A stretch of DNA of 11,688 nt from Patescibacteria group bacterium. GTDB taxonomy: Bacteria; Patescibacteriota; Minisyncoccia; Phycocordibacterales; Phycocordibacteraceae. The DNA is taken from NCBI GenBank assembly GCA_004296925.1, contig SCVI01000067.1, forward strand, positions 1 to 11,688, read 5' to 3'. The stretch's first letter is position 1. Every line of letters starts with the position of its first letter. Under the pieces are notes generated by a model that worked only from the letters and a program-made list of their open reading frames with translations, was not told the origin of the DNA and did no database searches. Of this stretch, positions 1-6,594 are shown piece after piece. A program made the position numbers and the translations under genes.

Positions 1-116
1 CCACCAACAACAAACACAACACAACCGAGCACTGGTAGTGATAAATTCTTGTTACTCACCTTGCTTGCAACCCCAACAACTTTATCGAGGTTTTCTTTTA
101 AGACTTCTATTTCCAT
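1..116 (-). CDS. dnaN: DNA polymerase III beta sliding clamp, N-terminal fragment (partial)
   Basis: Reading leftward from an ATG at 116, the first 38 codons stay open to the window edge, so only the N terminus is present. The peptide starts MEIEVLKENL and continues to a SLPVLGCV segment. This matches the first helix and strand of beta-clamp domain 1, where family members have a leucine-rich helix, a conserved 'LPVL' and then a hydrophobic strand. The clamp encircles DNA and tethers the replicative polymerase. The position, directly downstream of dnaA on the same strand, is the classic dnaA-dnaN order and supports the call. No Shine-Dalgarno sequence precedes the ATG; the upstream bases are A/T only for about 12 nt. 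A CATAAT hexamer lies 20 nt before the start but has no good -35. The function beyond the fragment cannot be judged here. Confidence 0.8.
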   Translation of the reverse strand, partial: MEIEVLKENLDKVVGVASKVSNKNLSLPVLGCVVFVVG

Positions 117-346
117 ATTTTTATATAGTAAGAAATATTATGATTTTAATGCCCTGTGGATTGTGTGGAAAGTTTTTCTACTCTTTTTTGTAGCGGTGTA
201 ATTTGCAACTGGTTTCTAATAACTTGTTGGTTTCGTGATGTTTGGGTGTTCATAAGTTTTTCATATATAAATTCTACCTTACTTGATTTTTTATCCCCGG
301 AATTATCTTGTAGTTATACATAGGTTTTCCTCTTCAGTTTCCACAA
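117..346. other. dnaA-dnaN intergenic region, candidate oriC with degenerate DnaA boxes
   Basis: This 230-bp non-coding gap is AT-rich and holds several sequences close to the DnaA box TTATNCACA (complement TGTGNATAA). Those with 8/9 matches are TGTTCATAA at 247-255 and TTATACATA at 314-322. Those with 7/9 matches are the adjacent pair TGTGGATTG (155-163) and TGTGGAAAG (164-172), TTATCCCCG (291-299) and GTTTCCACA (337-345). T-rich and A/T-rich tracts (173-190, 261-291) could serve as an unwinding element. Many bacteria place oriC between dnaA and dnaN, so location and motif density agree, but no box here is perfect and degenerate matches arise by chance in AT-rich DNA. No small ORF or RNA gene was recognised in the gap. 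Confidence 0.5.
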
Positions 347-1693
347 CTATTTCAACATTCCACGAATTTCTTCAATCTGTATACGGAGCTCTTCGTCAAC
401 AGTAATTCCGTTTCGAACCTTTTCACACGCGTGTATGACTGTTGTGTGGTCACGACCACCAAACATTGATCCTATTGCTGGGTATGAAAGATGAAAATCC
501 TCTCTCAAAATAAACATAATTATTTGGCGAGGCCTCACCACCTCTCGGCGACGTGTTTTTGCGTACATACTCGACTCATCTACGTTATAAAACTCTGAAA
601 TGCGAGAAATGACGTGTTTAACAGAAACATTCCTTTTAGGTCGAGTGGTTGTTTTAATAAGTTCTTTAATTTGATCGTCAGGTAAATCCCCTTTTAGTTG
701 GATTTGGCAAAGAATTGTGTTCAACATTCCCTCTATCTCTCTAATATTTCCAGGTACCGCCAATGAAAGAGCTTCAATTATAGTGTCTGAGAGAGTGAGG
801 TTTAATGATTCAGCTTTTGTTTTAATAATTGCCATACGAGACTCATGATCTGGTTCGTTAATAGCAACTGCCATACCAGCAACAAAGCGTGATTTTAAGC
901 GCTCTGTTAGGTCGGGGATAAGGTTTGGGTGTTTGTCGGAGGAACACACGATCTGTTTATTTGCATCATGGAGGGTGTTAAATAAGTGAAAAAACTCTTC
1001 TTGGATAGTCCCTTTTTTAGAGAAAAACTGAATATCATCCATTATCAGAACGTCGTAAGTGCGATACTTTTCCTTAAACGAAGGAATACTTCTACTATTT
1101 ATTGCGTTCATAAACTCAAAACCAAAACGTTCTGCAGTGAGATAGAACACTTTTTTTGACGGATAATTCTTTTTTATTTGATTTCCTACAGCTTGAGTAA
1201 GGTGGGTTTTACCACGCCCTGTTTCTCCATACACAAACAATGGGTTATAAGCAATTCCTGGATTTTTTACAACCACTTGACCCGCAGTAAAAGCGAGCTC
1301 ATTAAATGGACCAACAACAAAAGTATCGAATGTGTAGCGGGGGTTTAAGTTATCAGATCTATTTATGTAGTAGTCAGAAAGAGGAAGTTCAGATTCTTGT
1401 CGGTTCTCAATAACCACCTTCTCAGGCTGTCTTTTAACGCTTTCTTTGGAAACAACATATTCAACACCTCGGATGGTATCTACAAAACCCCGCACAGTTT
1501 TAAGAATAAGTTTTCCAAATCGCTCAGGAACCCAGTCTTTTGTGAGTTGGTTGGGTACACCTACAAACACAATTCCATCTTCAATTCTAACAATGTGTGT
1601 TTCCCCAAACCACATTTTGAAACTAGCTGGGGAGATAGAAAGCTCTATGTTTGTAAGCGTGTTTTCCCAAAGTTGTTTAGTGTCGAGCTCCAT
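347..1693 (-). CDS. dnaA: Chromosomal replication initiator protein DnaA
   Basis: DnaA is the AAA+ ATPase that binds DnaA boxes at oriC, opens the duplex and loads the helicase. The 448-residue product has the usual four parts. Domain I (about 1-75) begins MELDTKQLWENTL, followed by a short linker. The AAA+ core carries Walker A GETGRGKT (about 156-163), Walker B VLIMDD (215-220) and a sensor-1 region IVCSSDKHP. The C-terminal helix-turn-helix holds the DnaA signature GGRDHTTVIHA (412-422). Walker A is slightly unusual, with Arg where most homologues have Leu or Val. The ATG at 1693 is chosen because it gives the conserved N terminus and lies 12 nt after a TATAAT. The only in-frame extension starts at a TTG (1732) and would run through that promoter. 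The stop is TAG. dnaA is divergent from rpmH and upstream of dnaN. Confidence 0.97.
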   Translation of the reverse strand: MELDTKQLWENTLTNIELSISPASFKMWFGETHIVRIEDGIVFVGVPNQLTKDWVPERFGKLILKTVRGFVDTIRGVEYVVSKESVKRQPEKVVIENRQESELPLSDYYINRSDNLNPRYTFDTFVVGPFNELAFTAGQVVVKNPGIAYNPLFVYGETGRGKTHLTQAVGNQIKKNYPSKKVFYLTAERFGFEFMNAINSRSIPSFKEKYRTYDVLIMDDIQFFSKKGTIQEEFFHLFNTLHDANKQIVCSSDKHPNLIPDLTERLKSRFVAGMAVAINEPDHESRMAIIKTKAESLNLTLSDTIIEALSLAVPGNIREIEGMLNTILCQIQLKGDLPDDQIKELIKTTTRPKRNVSVKHVISRISEFYNVDESSMYAKTRRREVVRPRQIIMFILREDFHLSYPAIGSMFGGRDHTTVIHACEKVRNGITVDEELRIQIEEIRGMLK

Positions 1694-1705
1694 AATAGTT
1701 TTGTC

Positions 1706-1711
1706 ATTATA
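1706..1711 (-). promoter_or_regulatory. dnaA promoter, -10 element
   Basis: A perfect TATAAT on the minus strand ends 12 nt before the dnaA ATG at 1693, so transcription would begin only about 5-6 nt before the start codon. No convincing -35 is visible; the best nearby hexamers match TTGACA at about three of six positions. A near-perfect DnaA box (1716-1724) lies in the spacer just upstream, which would suit autorepression by DnaA. Confidence 0.5.
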
Positions 1712-1715
1712 CCTG

Positions 1716-1724
1716 TGTGGAGAA
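1716..1724 (-). promoter_or_regulatory. DnaA box (8/9) in the dnaA promoter
   Basis: TTCTCCACA on the minus strand differs from TTATCCACA only at position 3. It lies between the presumed -35 and -10 regions of dnaA, where bound DnaA would block RNA polymerase. DnaA autoregulation is well established in other bacteria; here it is inferred from the position. Confidence 0.45.
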
Positions 1725-1767
1725 TTCAGCAAACTTGCGGAAAACGCATCCGCATGTTAATAAGCTG

Positions 1768-1776
1768 TGAGATAAT
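1768..1776 (+). promoter_or_regulatory. rpmH promoter, extended -10
   Basis: TGAGATAAT fits an extended -10 (TGn followed by TATAAT with one mismatch). It ends 11 nt before the rpmH ATG at 1788, predicting a leader of only a few nucleotides. No good -35 was found, which an extended -10 can tolerate. It would drive rpmH-rnpA and diverges from the dnaA promoter. Confidence 0.45.
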
Positions 1777-1785
1777 TGTGTATAA
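1777..1785 (-). promoter_or_regulatory. Perfect DnaA box (TTATACACA) at the rpmH start site
   Basis: The plus strand reads TGTGTATAA, the exact complement of TTATACACA, a perfect match to TTATNCACA. It begins immediately after the proposed rpmH -10 and ends 2 nt before the rpmH ATG, so it covers the expected transcription start. It is the only perfect DnaA box noticed in the intergenic regions. It could be part of the origin, as in bipartite origins flanking dnaA, or a regulatory site for the divergent promoters. Confidence 0.6.
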
Positions 1786-1787
1786 GT

Positions 1788-1922
1788 ATGAAAAGGACAT
1801 ATCAACCAAAAAAGAGAAAGAGAAAAACAACGCACGGATTTTTGGTGCGTTCTAAAACTCCATCAGGAAGAAAAATCTTGAAATCGCGTCGAAGTAAGGG
1901 ACGAGCAAAACTCACTGTTTAG
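1788..1922 (+). CDS. rpmH: Large ribosomal subunit protein bL34
   Basis: This 44-codon gene encodes bL34, a very basic protein of the 50S subunit. The product begins MKRTYQPKKRKRKTTHGFLV and ends in a GRAKLTV tail. These are the hallmark N terminus, the central HGF segment and the Arg/Lys-rich end of the family, and the length is normal (44-46 residues is typical). It starts 94 bp from dnaA on the opposite strand and ends with TAG one base before the rnpA ATG. That is the standard rpmH-rnpA pair, which is often co-transcribed and translationally coupled. No Shine-Dalgarno sequence precedes the ATG; the upstream bases are instead a perfect DnaA box and a -10-like element, suggesting a very short leader. 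Confidence 0.97.
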   Translation: MKRTYQPKKRKRKTTHGFLVRSKTPSGRKILKSRRSKGRAKLTV

Positions 1923-1923
1923 A

Positions 1924-2238
1924 ATGCTTAAGAAAAATGAGCGCCTTGGGCGGCTCCGACTTGCATCACCGAAAAGCTCGAGTGTTTTTTTTGAGTATGG
2001 GTCAATACGAAAAAGCGAAGGAGGTAAGGGTGTAGCGGTGGTAATTTCTAAAAAAACATGCAATACAGCCGTAAAACGAAACTTATTGAGAAGGCGCCTG
2101 TATAGTATTTTAAGGCCATTTATCCAAGATTCAACCATATCAAAAGGTGTCATTGTGTATCCAAACAAAAAAGCCGTTTCTGCGACATTTAAATCTCTCG
2201 AGAGTTCACTACACTCTGTGTTTAAAGGAAAAAATTAA
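1924..2238 (+). CDS. rnpA: Ribonuclease P protein component
   Basis: RnpA is the small basic protein subunit of RNase P. It helps the catalytic RNA bind precursor tRNA and remove its 5' leader. The 104-residue product is close to the usual 110-120. It contains the family's RNR signature as AVKRNLLRRRLYSILR (about residues 49-64), preceded by a strand GVAVVISKK typical of the central sheet. The N-terminal ERLGR segment corresponds to the usual start of the fold. The ATG lies one base after the rpmH stop, so coupled translation is likely. The usual downstream neighbour yidD is missing: the next gene, yidC, begins 36 bp later with a promoter in between. The stop is TAA. Confidence 0.95.
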   Translation: MLKKNERLGRLRLASPKSSSVFFEYGSIRKSEGGKGVAVVISKKTCNTAVKRNLLRRRLYSILRPFIQDSTISKGVIVYPNKKAVSATFKSLESSLHSVFKGKN

Positions 2239-2239
2239 G

Positions 2240-2268
2240 CTGACACAACGAGCGCACCCTGCTATCAT
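2240..2268 (+). promoter_or_regulatory. yidC promoter (-35 and -10) predicting a leaderless transcript
   Basis: CTGACA (2240-2245, five of six to TTGACA) and TATCAT (2263-2268, five of six to TATAAT) are separated by exactly 17 bp. This is the best complete sigma-70-type promoter seen in the window. The expected start, 7 nt beyond the -10, is the A of the yidC ATG at 2275. The -35 begins just after the rnpA stop. The motif is read directly; its activity and the leaderless start are inferred. Confidence 0.55.
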
Positions 2269-2274
2269 GCCCCA

Positions 2275-3015
2275 ATGGCATCTCTCTTTCATAATTTTGT
2301 CTACCAACCAATCTACAATACGCTCGCAGCTCTCGTTTCAGCAGTACCAGGCGGAGACGTAGGCCTAGCCATCATAGCGATCACTCTTATAGTGAGACTC
2401 ATCCTCTTCCCTCTTTCTATGAGCGCAATAAAAACGCAGATCGCTATGCGTGGTATTGAGCCATTGCTTAAATCGCTCCGTGTTCAATACAAAGACAATA
2501 AAGAAGAGTTAGCTCGTAAAACAATGGCTCTATTTAAGGATAATAAAATTAATCCTTTTGCGAGTTTCTTCTTCATCCTGCTCCAATTCCCTGTCATTAT
2601 AGGGCTTTATCTTGTTTTAACAGCTGAAACAAAACTCACCACATTTGATCCGGCCCTCCTCTACTCGTTCGTCGAAGTGCCTCAACATGTATCCCTCATG
2701 TTTTTAGGATTTCTTGATTTAACAGGAAAAAGTATTGTGTTGGCAGGTATTGTAGCTATTACACAATTTTTGTATTCACGCCTCATAATTTTGCCAACAC
2801 CAGAAAAATCAGCTGATGGTAAAACAACTTTCCAAGAAGATTTTGCCAAGAGTATGAGTCTTCAAATGAAATACGTATTTCCAATCCTTCTTGGTATTAT
2901 TGCTTATGTAACCTCTGCCGCTATAGCTCTCTACTTTGTGGTCAGCAACCTCTTCTCTATAGGGCAGGAACTTGCAGTAAGACGCATGCATCAAAAAGAA
3001 AATGGAAAAAGATAA
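2275..3015 (+). CDS. yidC: Membrane protein insertase YidC (Oxa1 family)
   Basis: YidC inserts and folds membrane proteins, alone or with SecYEG. The 246-residue product is the compact form without the large periplasmic domain of enterobacterial YidC. It has about five membrane segments: near residues 28-48, 95-118, 138-163 and a C-terminal pair at about 199-233. The first carries the conserved hydrophilic-groove arginine in LIVRLILFPLSM (Arg41). A charged cytoplasmic hairpin (EPLLKSLRVQYKDNKEELAR region) and the FFFILLQFPVIIGLY segment are family hallmarks. The ATG at 2275 is preferred because it coincides with the predicted transcription start; the ATG at 2267 is out of frame. No Shine-Dalgarno sequence is seen. 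The last 14 bp overlap the start of jag, indicating coupled expression of the two. Confidence 0.96.
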   Translation: MASLFHNFVYQPIYNTLAALVSAVPGGDVGLAIIAITLIVRLILFPLSMSAIKTQIAMRGIEPLLKSLRVQYKDNKEELARKTMALFKDNKINPFASFFFILLQFPVIIGLYLVLTAETKLTTFDPALLYSFVEVPQHVSLMFLGFLDLTGKSIVLAGIVAITQFLYSRLIILPTPEKSADGKTTFQEDFAKSMSLQMKYVFPILLGIIAYVTSAAIALYFVVSNLFSIGQELAVRRMHQKENGKR

Positions 3016-3487
3016 AATAGTAACAACATTAAAAAATATTGTTGCCCGTATGGGCCTTAATCTAAAGGAAGTAGAGGTCTCTGAGATTGCCGGCCACACG
3101 CTTTTTACACTACATTCAACAGATTCAGGTGCTCTTATTGGTGCTGGAGGTGACACGCTTCATGCGCTGAATCATGTAGTAAAAAAATCACTCGAGAAAG
3201 AGTTGCGGGGAGACAAACCATTTCGCTTCGTAGTTGATGTGAATGGATATCATTTGAAACATATAAAAATGCTTGAAAGCCAAGCTCGTATGCTTGCTGA
3301 GAGAGCCAGAACCTTCAAATATGATATTGATATGAGTCCTATGAGCCCCTATGATCGTTTAATTGTGCACGCATCCTTGCAAGGACTTCCTGATATTGCC
3401 ACGGAGTCAAAAGGTGAAGGGGTGTTGCGTCACATCGTTATTAAATACACCGGAGAATCTCAAAAAGCTGAAGATACAGTCGCGTAG
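3002..3487 (+). CDS. jag: RNA-binding protein Jag/KhpB (KH and R3H domains)
   Basis: Jag (KhpB, EloR) is a cytoplasmic RNA-binding protein almost always encoded next to yidC and linked in Firmicutes to cell elongation and division. The 161-residue product has a KH-like domain with the GxxG loop in ALIGAGGDTL (Gly47-Gly50) at about residues 35-85. The R3H domain at about 95-150 has the Arg-xxx-His motif in YDRLIVHASL (Arg119, His123). The family's N-terminal Jag-N domain (about 50 residues) is absent, so the protein is shorter than the roughly 200-residue Bacillus form; it begins almost directly at the KH domain. The start overlaps the end of yidC by 14 bp. The 3' end faces the next gene tail to tail with only 7 bp between stops and no terminator hairpin. 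Confidence 0.93.
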   Translation: MEKDKIVTTLKNIVARMGLNLKEVEVSEIAGHTLFTLHSTDSGALIGAGGDTLHALNHVVKKSLEKELRGDKPFRFVVDVNGYHLKHIKMLESQARMLAERARTFKYDIDMSPMSPYDRLIVHASLQGLPDIATESKGEGVLRHIVIKYTGESQKAEDTVA

Positions 3488-3494
3488 ATAATTT

Positions 3495-4715
3495 CTATTC
3501 CGCACTTAGTTTAAGAGCCCAAACAGAGAGATCGTTTTTGTTAGTAAACAAAGCGTAGTTTCCATCGCTCGATATACTCATCGAAATTACATCAATAGGT
3601 GTCCCCGCATCAATCTCGAGTTTTCCAAAAGCGTATGCAATACCGTCGATGGGACGAATGAGCCACATGCTGTCATTTAATGGTATTGCTCCAAGAAACC
3701 AATCATCTGGTAAGTTTACGTTTTGAACAGGGTCTGAAATTGCACACACCACTTCAGGGGGGGTTTCTGTTTTCCAAGCGCATTTATCAGTTAGTGCTCC
3801 GAGTGGAGCGCGATAGGTAAGCTGACTTTTAGTATCCAACATAAATAAACTCACGTCAGATCCTGTGACGCTCGAATAGAGCACATAAAGCCCCGTAGGG
3901 CTCGGCAAACTCATAAGTCCAGGAGTATCACCAACAACACGTTTTAAAACTCCCCCTGCGCCGATTTCGTACAAATACCCTAAGACCCCTGATGAGGGTG
4001 CGGTCTGTACGAAATATTTTTTACCGCCAATTTGTGGAATCCATGAACTGATTGTAGAAACAAGTATTGTTGACGCTGAGTTTTTTTTAAGATCAACAGA
4101 TTCAACTCGTGATCCGCTTGCGGTTTTAGTAACAGCAACTGCCACATCGTTGTTTTTCTGTAGCGCAATATGATCAAATGGTTTAAGAGATGAAGAGGTA
4201 ATAGATTGCACTGACGCACTTGGATTCAACTCACTTAAAAAGTTAGAAATCGAGGAGCTATCACTGAGAGTGCGCATCACGAAGGACGTATCACTGAAAG
4301 GCATAATTAATTGAATTTGTGGCACAGTTGTATTTGAAATACGTATTTCTGAATAGGTGTCTGTCGGTGTTTCAAAAATATGTCCCGTTGCTCGTTCCGA
4401 GAAACGAATAGTAATTGGGGTTGTAGTTGAACCATCCCCCGCGAACCATGCCCCAGACGTTGGTCGACCGCTCACCTTGCGGAGTTTTGTAATTACAGGA
4501 GATTCTTGGTTGTCGAGAGTTTGGGGTGTGGGTGTAGAATTTTTTACCGGATTGTTTTGACCAAAAGGAAAAAGTGCACTGAAAAAATCATCTGCATCCA
4601 CCCCTTCCCCGGCTGCCACTCGAGGTTGATATACAAAACGATATACAAGCCCTGCGCCAATTAAACCGAGCAATAGGATGAATATAAGTGCGAGCGTGGT
4701 AGTCCGTTTATTCAT
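3495..4715 (-). CDS. Membrane-anchored protein, possible beta-propeller ectodomain
   Basis: No precise family is recognised. The 406-residue product has one N-terminal membrane segment (about 7-27, hydrophobic LALIFILLLGLIGAGLVY) behind a short basic start. A Pro/Thr-rich linker follows (about 50-72), then a long beta-rich region. That region repeats short 'sequence on display' blades such as LPSPTGLYVLYSS and SISSDGNYALFTN, as in WD40/TolB-type propellers, so an extracytoplasmic propeller is plausible. The start is taken at ATG 4715; an upstream TTG (4724) would add only three residues. It is last in the secretion-like operon, 12 bp after the pilin-like gene, and so may be a surface or assembly component. 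Similar anchored propeller-like proteins are common in Parcubacteria (from memory). The stop is TAG. Confidence 0.75.
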   Translation of the reverse strand: MNKRTTTLALIFILLLGLIGAGLVYRFVYQPRVAAGEGVDADDFFSALFPFGQNNPVKNSTPTPQTLDNQESPVITKLRKVSGRPTSGAWFAGDGSTTTPITIRFSERATGHIFETPTDTYSEIRISNTTVPQIQLIMPFSDTSFVMRTLSDSSSISNFLSELNPSASVQSITSSSLKPFDHIALQKNNDVAVAVTKTASGSRVESVDLKKNSASTILVSTISSWIPQIGGKKYFVQTAPSSGVLGYLYEIGAGGVLKRVVGDTPGLMSLPSPTGLYVLYSSVTGSDVSLFMLDTKSQLTYRAPLGALTDKCAWKTETPPEVVCAISDPVQNVNLPDDWFLGAIPLNDSMWLIRPIDGIAYAFGKLEIDAGTPIDVISMSISSDGNYALFTNKNDLSVWALKLSAE

Positions 4716-4727
4716 GAGTAACAAAAA

Positions 4728-5543
4728 TTATTCTTGCGGAAGTGTTGCAATGTAGTACTCTTCTGGCGTCAGACACATTTTTATATTTCTACGTTCTCCG
4801 CTCGTTTCGTTAACAGAAGGGACTGTGTAGCATTTTTGTTGCGCAGAGCATGCAGGATCTCTTGTTTCCGGGTTTGCGGCGGTGCAAGTCTGCGCTCCGC
4901 TTGCATACACTGGCGCAGGACTACTTGCTGGGCAGATTTGTTTAGGGACACTCTCTAGAGGACAGCTACTGCTCCCTGCCTGAGGGTCTGACCACACTCC
5001 CCCACTAGTTTGGCATTTCAAAGTACAACCGGCAGTGAGCGTGCCTGAGTATGCCGAAACCGTTGATCCGGCAGGGACCGCACTGGCACTACTCGAAGCT
5101 CCTACACCTGCAGCAGATGAAGTGTCTGAGGTCGTTTGTTGGGATCCACTTAAACCACTAAGGCTCGTTGTGAGAGCATCAAGTTTTAAAATATTCGGGT
5201 TGATAATATATAAGATTAAGTAAGTGGCGAGAATTAAAAACAAACCTAAAAAGGCACCACGGAGTCGCTCCACAGCTTCTTTTTTTGTCCCTATCACATC
5301 TGAGGTCATATAACGGAAGCCGTCAAATGTAATCATGACAATAGCAAGAATGGTTGAGACGGCGATGGTAAGCGCAAATACGCCGTTTAAGTAATCAGCG
5401 AGGGACGTGGTTGAATTTACTGTTCCTGTAGGGAGAGGTATTGAGACTATTGGCTGAAATTGAAATTGATCTTCGGCTCCATAGACAGGTACTGCACTGA
5501 AAAGAATGAAAAATAAGGCTGAAAAGATAAGTAGTTTTTTCAT
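4728..5543 (-). CDS. Type IV secretion pilin-like protein with Cys-rich C-terminal extension
   Basis: The 271-residue product has a signal peptide (1-22, cleavage likely near VYGA/ED) and two membrane helices at about 52-75 and 97-116. Between them is a short loop, GFRYMTSDVIGTKKEAVERL. This two-helix hairpin is the layout of VirB2/TrbC-type pilins and of the pilin family seen in candidate-phyla type IV secretion clusters. Unlike a simple pilin of about 100 residues, it continues with a Ser/Thr/Ala-rich linker (128-168). A C-terminal domain follows with eight cysteines (173, 177, 194, 204, 220, 232, 238, 257), enough for four disulfides outside the membrane. It lies 3 bp after the Ig/PKD-like gene and 12 bp before the propeller-like gene. 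The pilin-like part is fairly sure. That it polymerises is not shown, and the role of the tail is unknown. Confidence 0.75.
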   Translation of the reverse strand: MKKLLIFSALFFILFSAVPVYGAEDQFQFQPIVSIPLPTGTVNSTTSLADYLNGVFALTIAVSTILAIVMITFDGFRYMTSDVIGTKKEAVERLRGAFLGLFLILATYLILYIINPNILKLDALTTSLSGLSGSQQTTSDTSSAAGVGASSSASAVPAGSTVSAYSGTLTAGCTLKCQTSGGVWSDPQAGSSSCPLESVPKQICPASSPAPVYASGAQTCTAANPETRDPACSAQQKCYTVPSVNETSGERRNIKMCLTPEEYYIATLPQE

Positions 5544-5546
5544 AGT

Positions 5547-6509
5547 TTAAAATTGAAGCCCAAATGTCCCTTTACCGTTTTCTATAAAGTTACGCGGATT
5601 ATTAAATGTGATGGTAACTGCATGTGAACTAACCCCTTCGCCAACTTTTCTAAACTTAACATCAAGAGGTTTAAATTGGTCGACAGTGAACGGTTTACCA
5701 TCAATACTCCATTCATACGTAAGCGCCTGCACACTGCTTGCGAACAAAGGGTATGCACTAAAGGATACCTCATCTCCTTTGAACGAAAATAATCCAGAAA
5801 CGATTCGATTAAAACGAACTCCTAGAAGAGGAGCATTTTCGTAAATTATTATTTTTGGTGTTTGTGGGCGGATAACGACCGAAGATTGTGCTTGTGCAGT
5901 CCCCTCTTGATTGGTCACAGATACCGATACAGTAAACGCGCTTCCAAAACGAGGAGGCATTAATATTGCACTTGATTTCCCATATCCTGATTGATTTGTT
6001 ACAGGGATTCCGTCTACTCTCCATGAATAGGAAAGAATAGATGGATCGACCACTCTTCCATCAACAGAAAGTTGTGGGACAGCAAGTAGCGTAAGCGAGC
6101 TCCCTCCATTTGGAAGAGGGCGCGCGCCATAAAAAGGAGGAGTTACCGTATTTCCTTCCCAGACAATATCGATTAATCCGGGACGAATAAACGTAGTACC
6201 CGAGGCCCTTATTTGCCCATTTTGTGTCGCTACAACTTCAACAACTTTAACCTCTCCAACTCCACTCGTGGTTACTGTAATTGCAGTAGCGCCGACACCT
6301 TGTTCCACCACTTTTCCGTTCACACTCCACACATATGCCGTACTATTTTCATTTCCAGGATCTGACACGCGCACGGTAACAACGTCGTTTGGTCGCGGGT
6401 ATTCTGGGCGCACGCTCACATCAAGTATTGAGCCTACATTTGAAATAAGTGCGCCACTAGCGCTGAGCGGGAGAAGAAAAAAAATAAAAAATAAGAAAGA
6501 GCGAAACAT
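5547..6509 (-). CDS. Secreted protein with three Ig/PKD-like repeats
   Basis: The 320-residue product begins with a signal peptide (1-19, MFRSFLFFIFFLLPLSASGA). The rest is beta-rich with three spaced copies of an aromatic-x-Trp-x-(Val/Ile)-(Asn/Asp)-Gly motif: YVWSVNGK (59-66), YSWRVDG (161-167) and YEWSIDGK (265-272). Each is preceded by strands like those of PKD or Ig-like folds. Such domains mediate adhesion or form extracellular stalks. ATG 6509 is chosen because it gives a clean signal peptide and lies 12 nt after a TATAAT. The open frame extends 63 codons upstream to 6698, but that stretch runs back through the intergenic gap into the virB4 gene and destroys the signal peptide. It follows virB4 and precedes the pilin-like gene by 3 bp, suggesting a surface part of the same machine. 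The exact domain family is uncertain. Confidence 0.8.
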   Translation of the reverse strand: MFRSFLFFIFFLLPLSASGALISNVGSILDVSVRPEYPRPNDVVTVRVSDPGNENSTAYVWSVNGKVVEQGVGATAITVTTSGVGEVKVVEVVATQNGQIRASGTTFIRPGLIDIVWEGNTVTPPFYGARPLPNGGSSLTLLAVPQLSVDGRVVDPSILSYSWRVDGIPVTNQSGYGKSSAILMPPRFGSAFTVSVSVTNQEGTAQAQSSVVIRPQTPKIIIYENAPLLGVRFNRIVSGLFSFKGDEVSFSAYPLFASSVQALTYEWSIDGKPFTVDQFKPLDVKFRKVGEGVSSHAVTITFNNPRNFIENGKGTFGLQF

Positions 6510-6521
6510 GCAAGTAACACC

Positions 6522-6527
6522 ATTATA
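6522..6527 (-). promoter_or_regulatory. -10 element before the Ig/PKD-like gene
   Basis: A perfect TATAAT on the minus strand lies in the 85-bp gap after virB4 and ends 12 nt before the ATG at 6509, the same spacing as at dnaA. No clear -35 is seen. It may give the last three operon genes an internal promoter with a leader of about 5-6 nt. Confidence 0.4.
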
Positions 6528-6594
6528 GCTTGTTAGGACTCCATTGAGCTGTATTTGATTTTGAATCGTGGAAATCGCCCAGCTTTTGGGTTTT

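Noticed and set aside
1694..1732. TTG start adding 13 residues to DnaA
   Set aside because: The extra residues precede the conserved DnaA N terminus and would be encoded across the promoter -10.
1829..1851. 7-bp inverted repeat (AACGCAC / GTGCGTT) as a terminator or attenuator
   Set aside because: It lies in the conserved THGFLVR codons of rpmH, is not followed by a T-run, and is explained by coding constraint.
1397..1855. 152-residue plus-strand open frame running into rpmH
   Set aside because: It is antisense to dnaA and out of frame with the clear bL34 gene.
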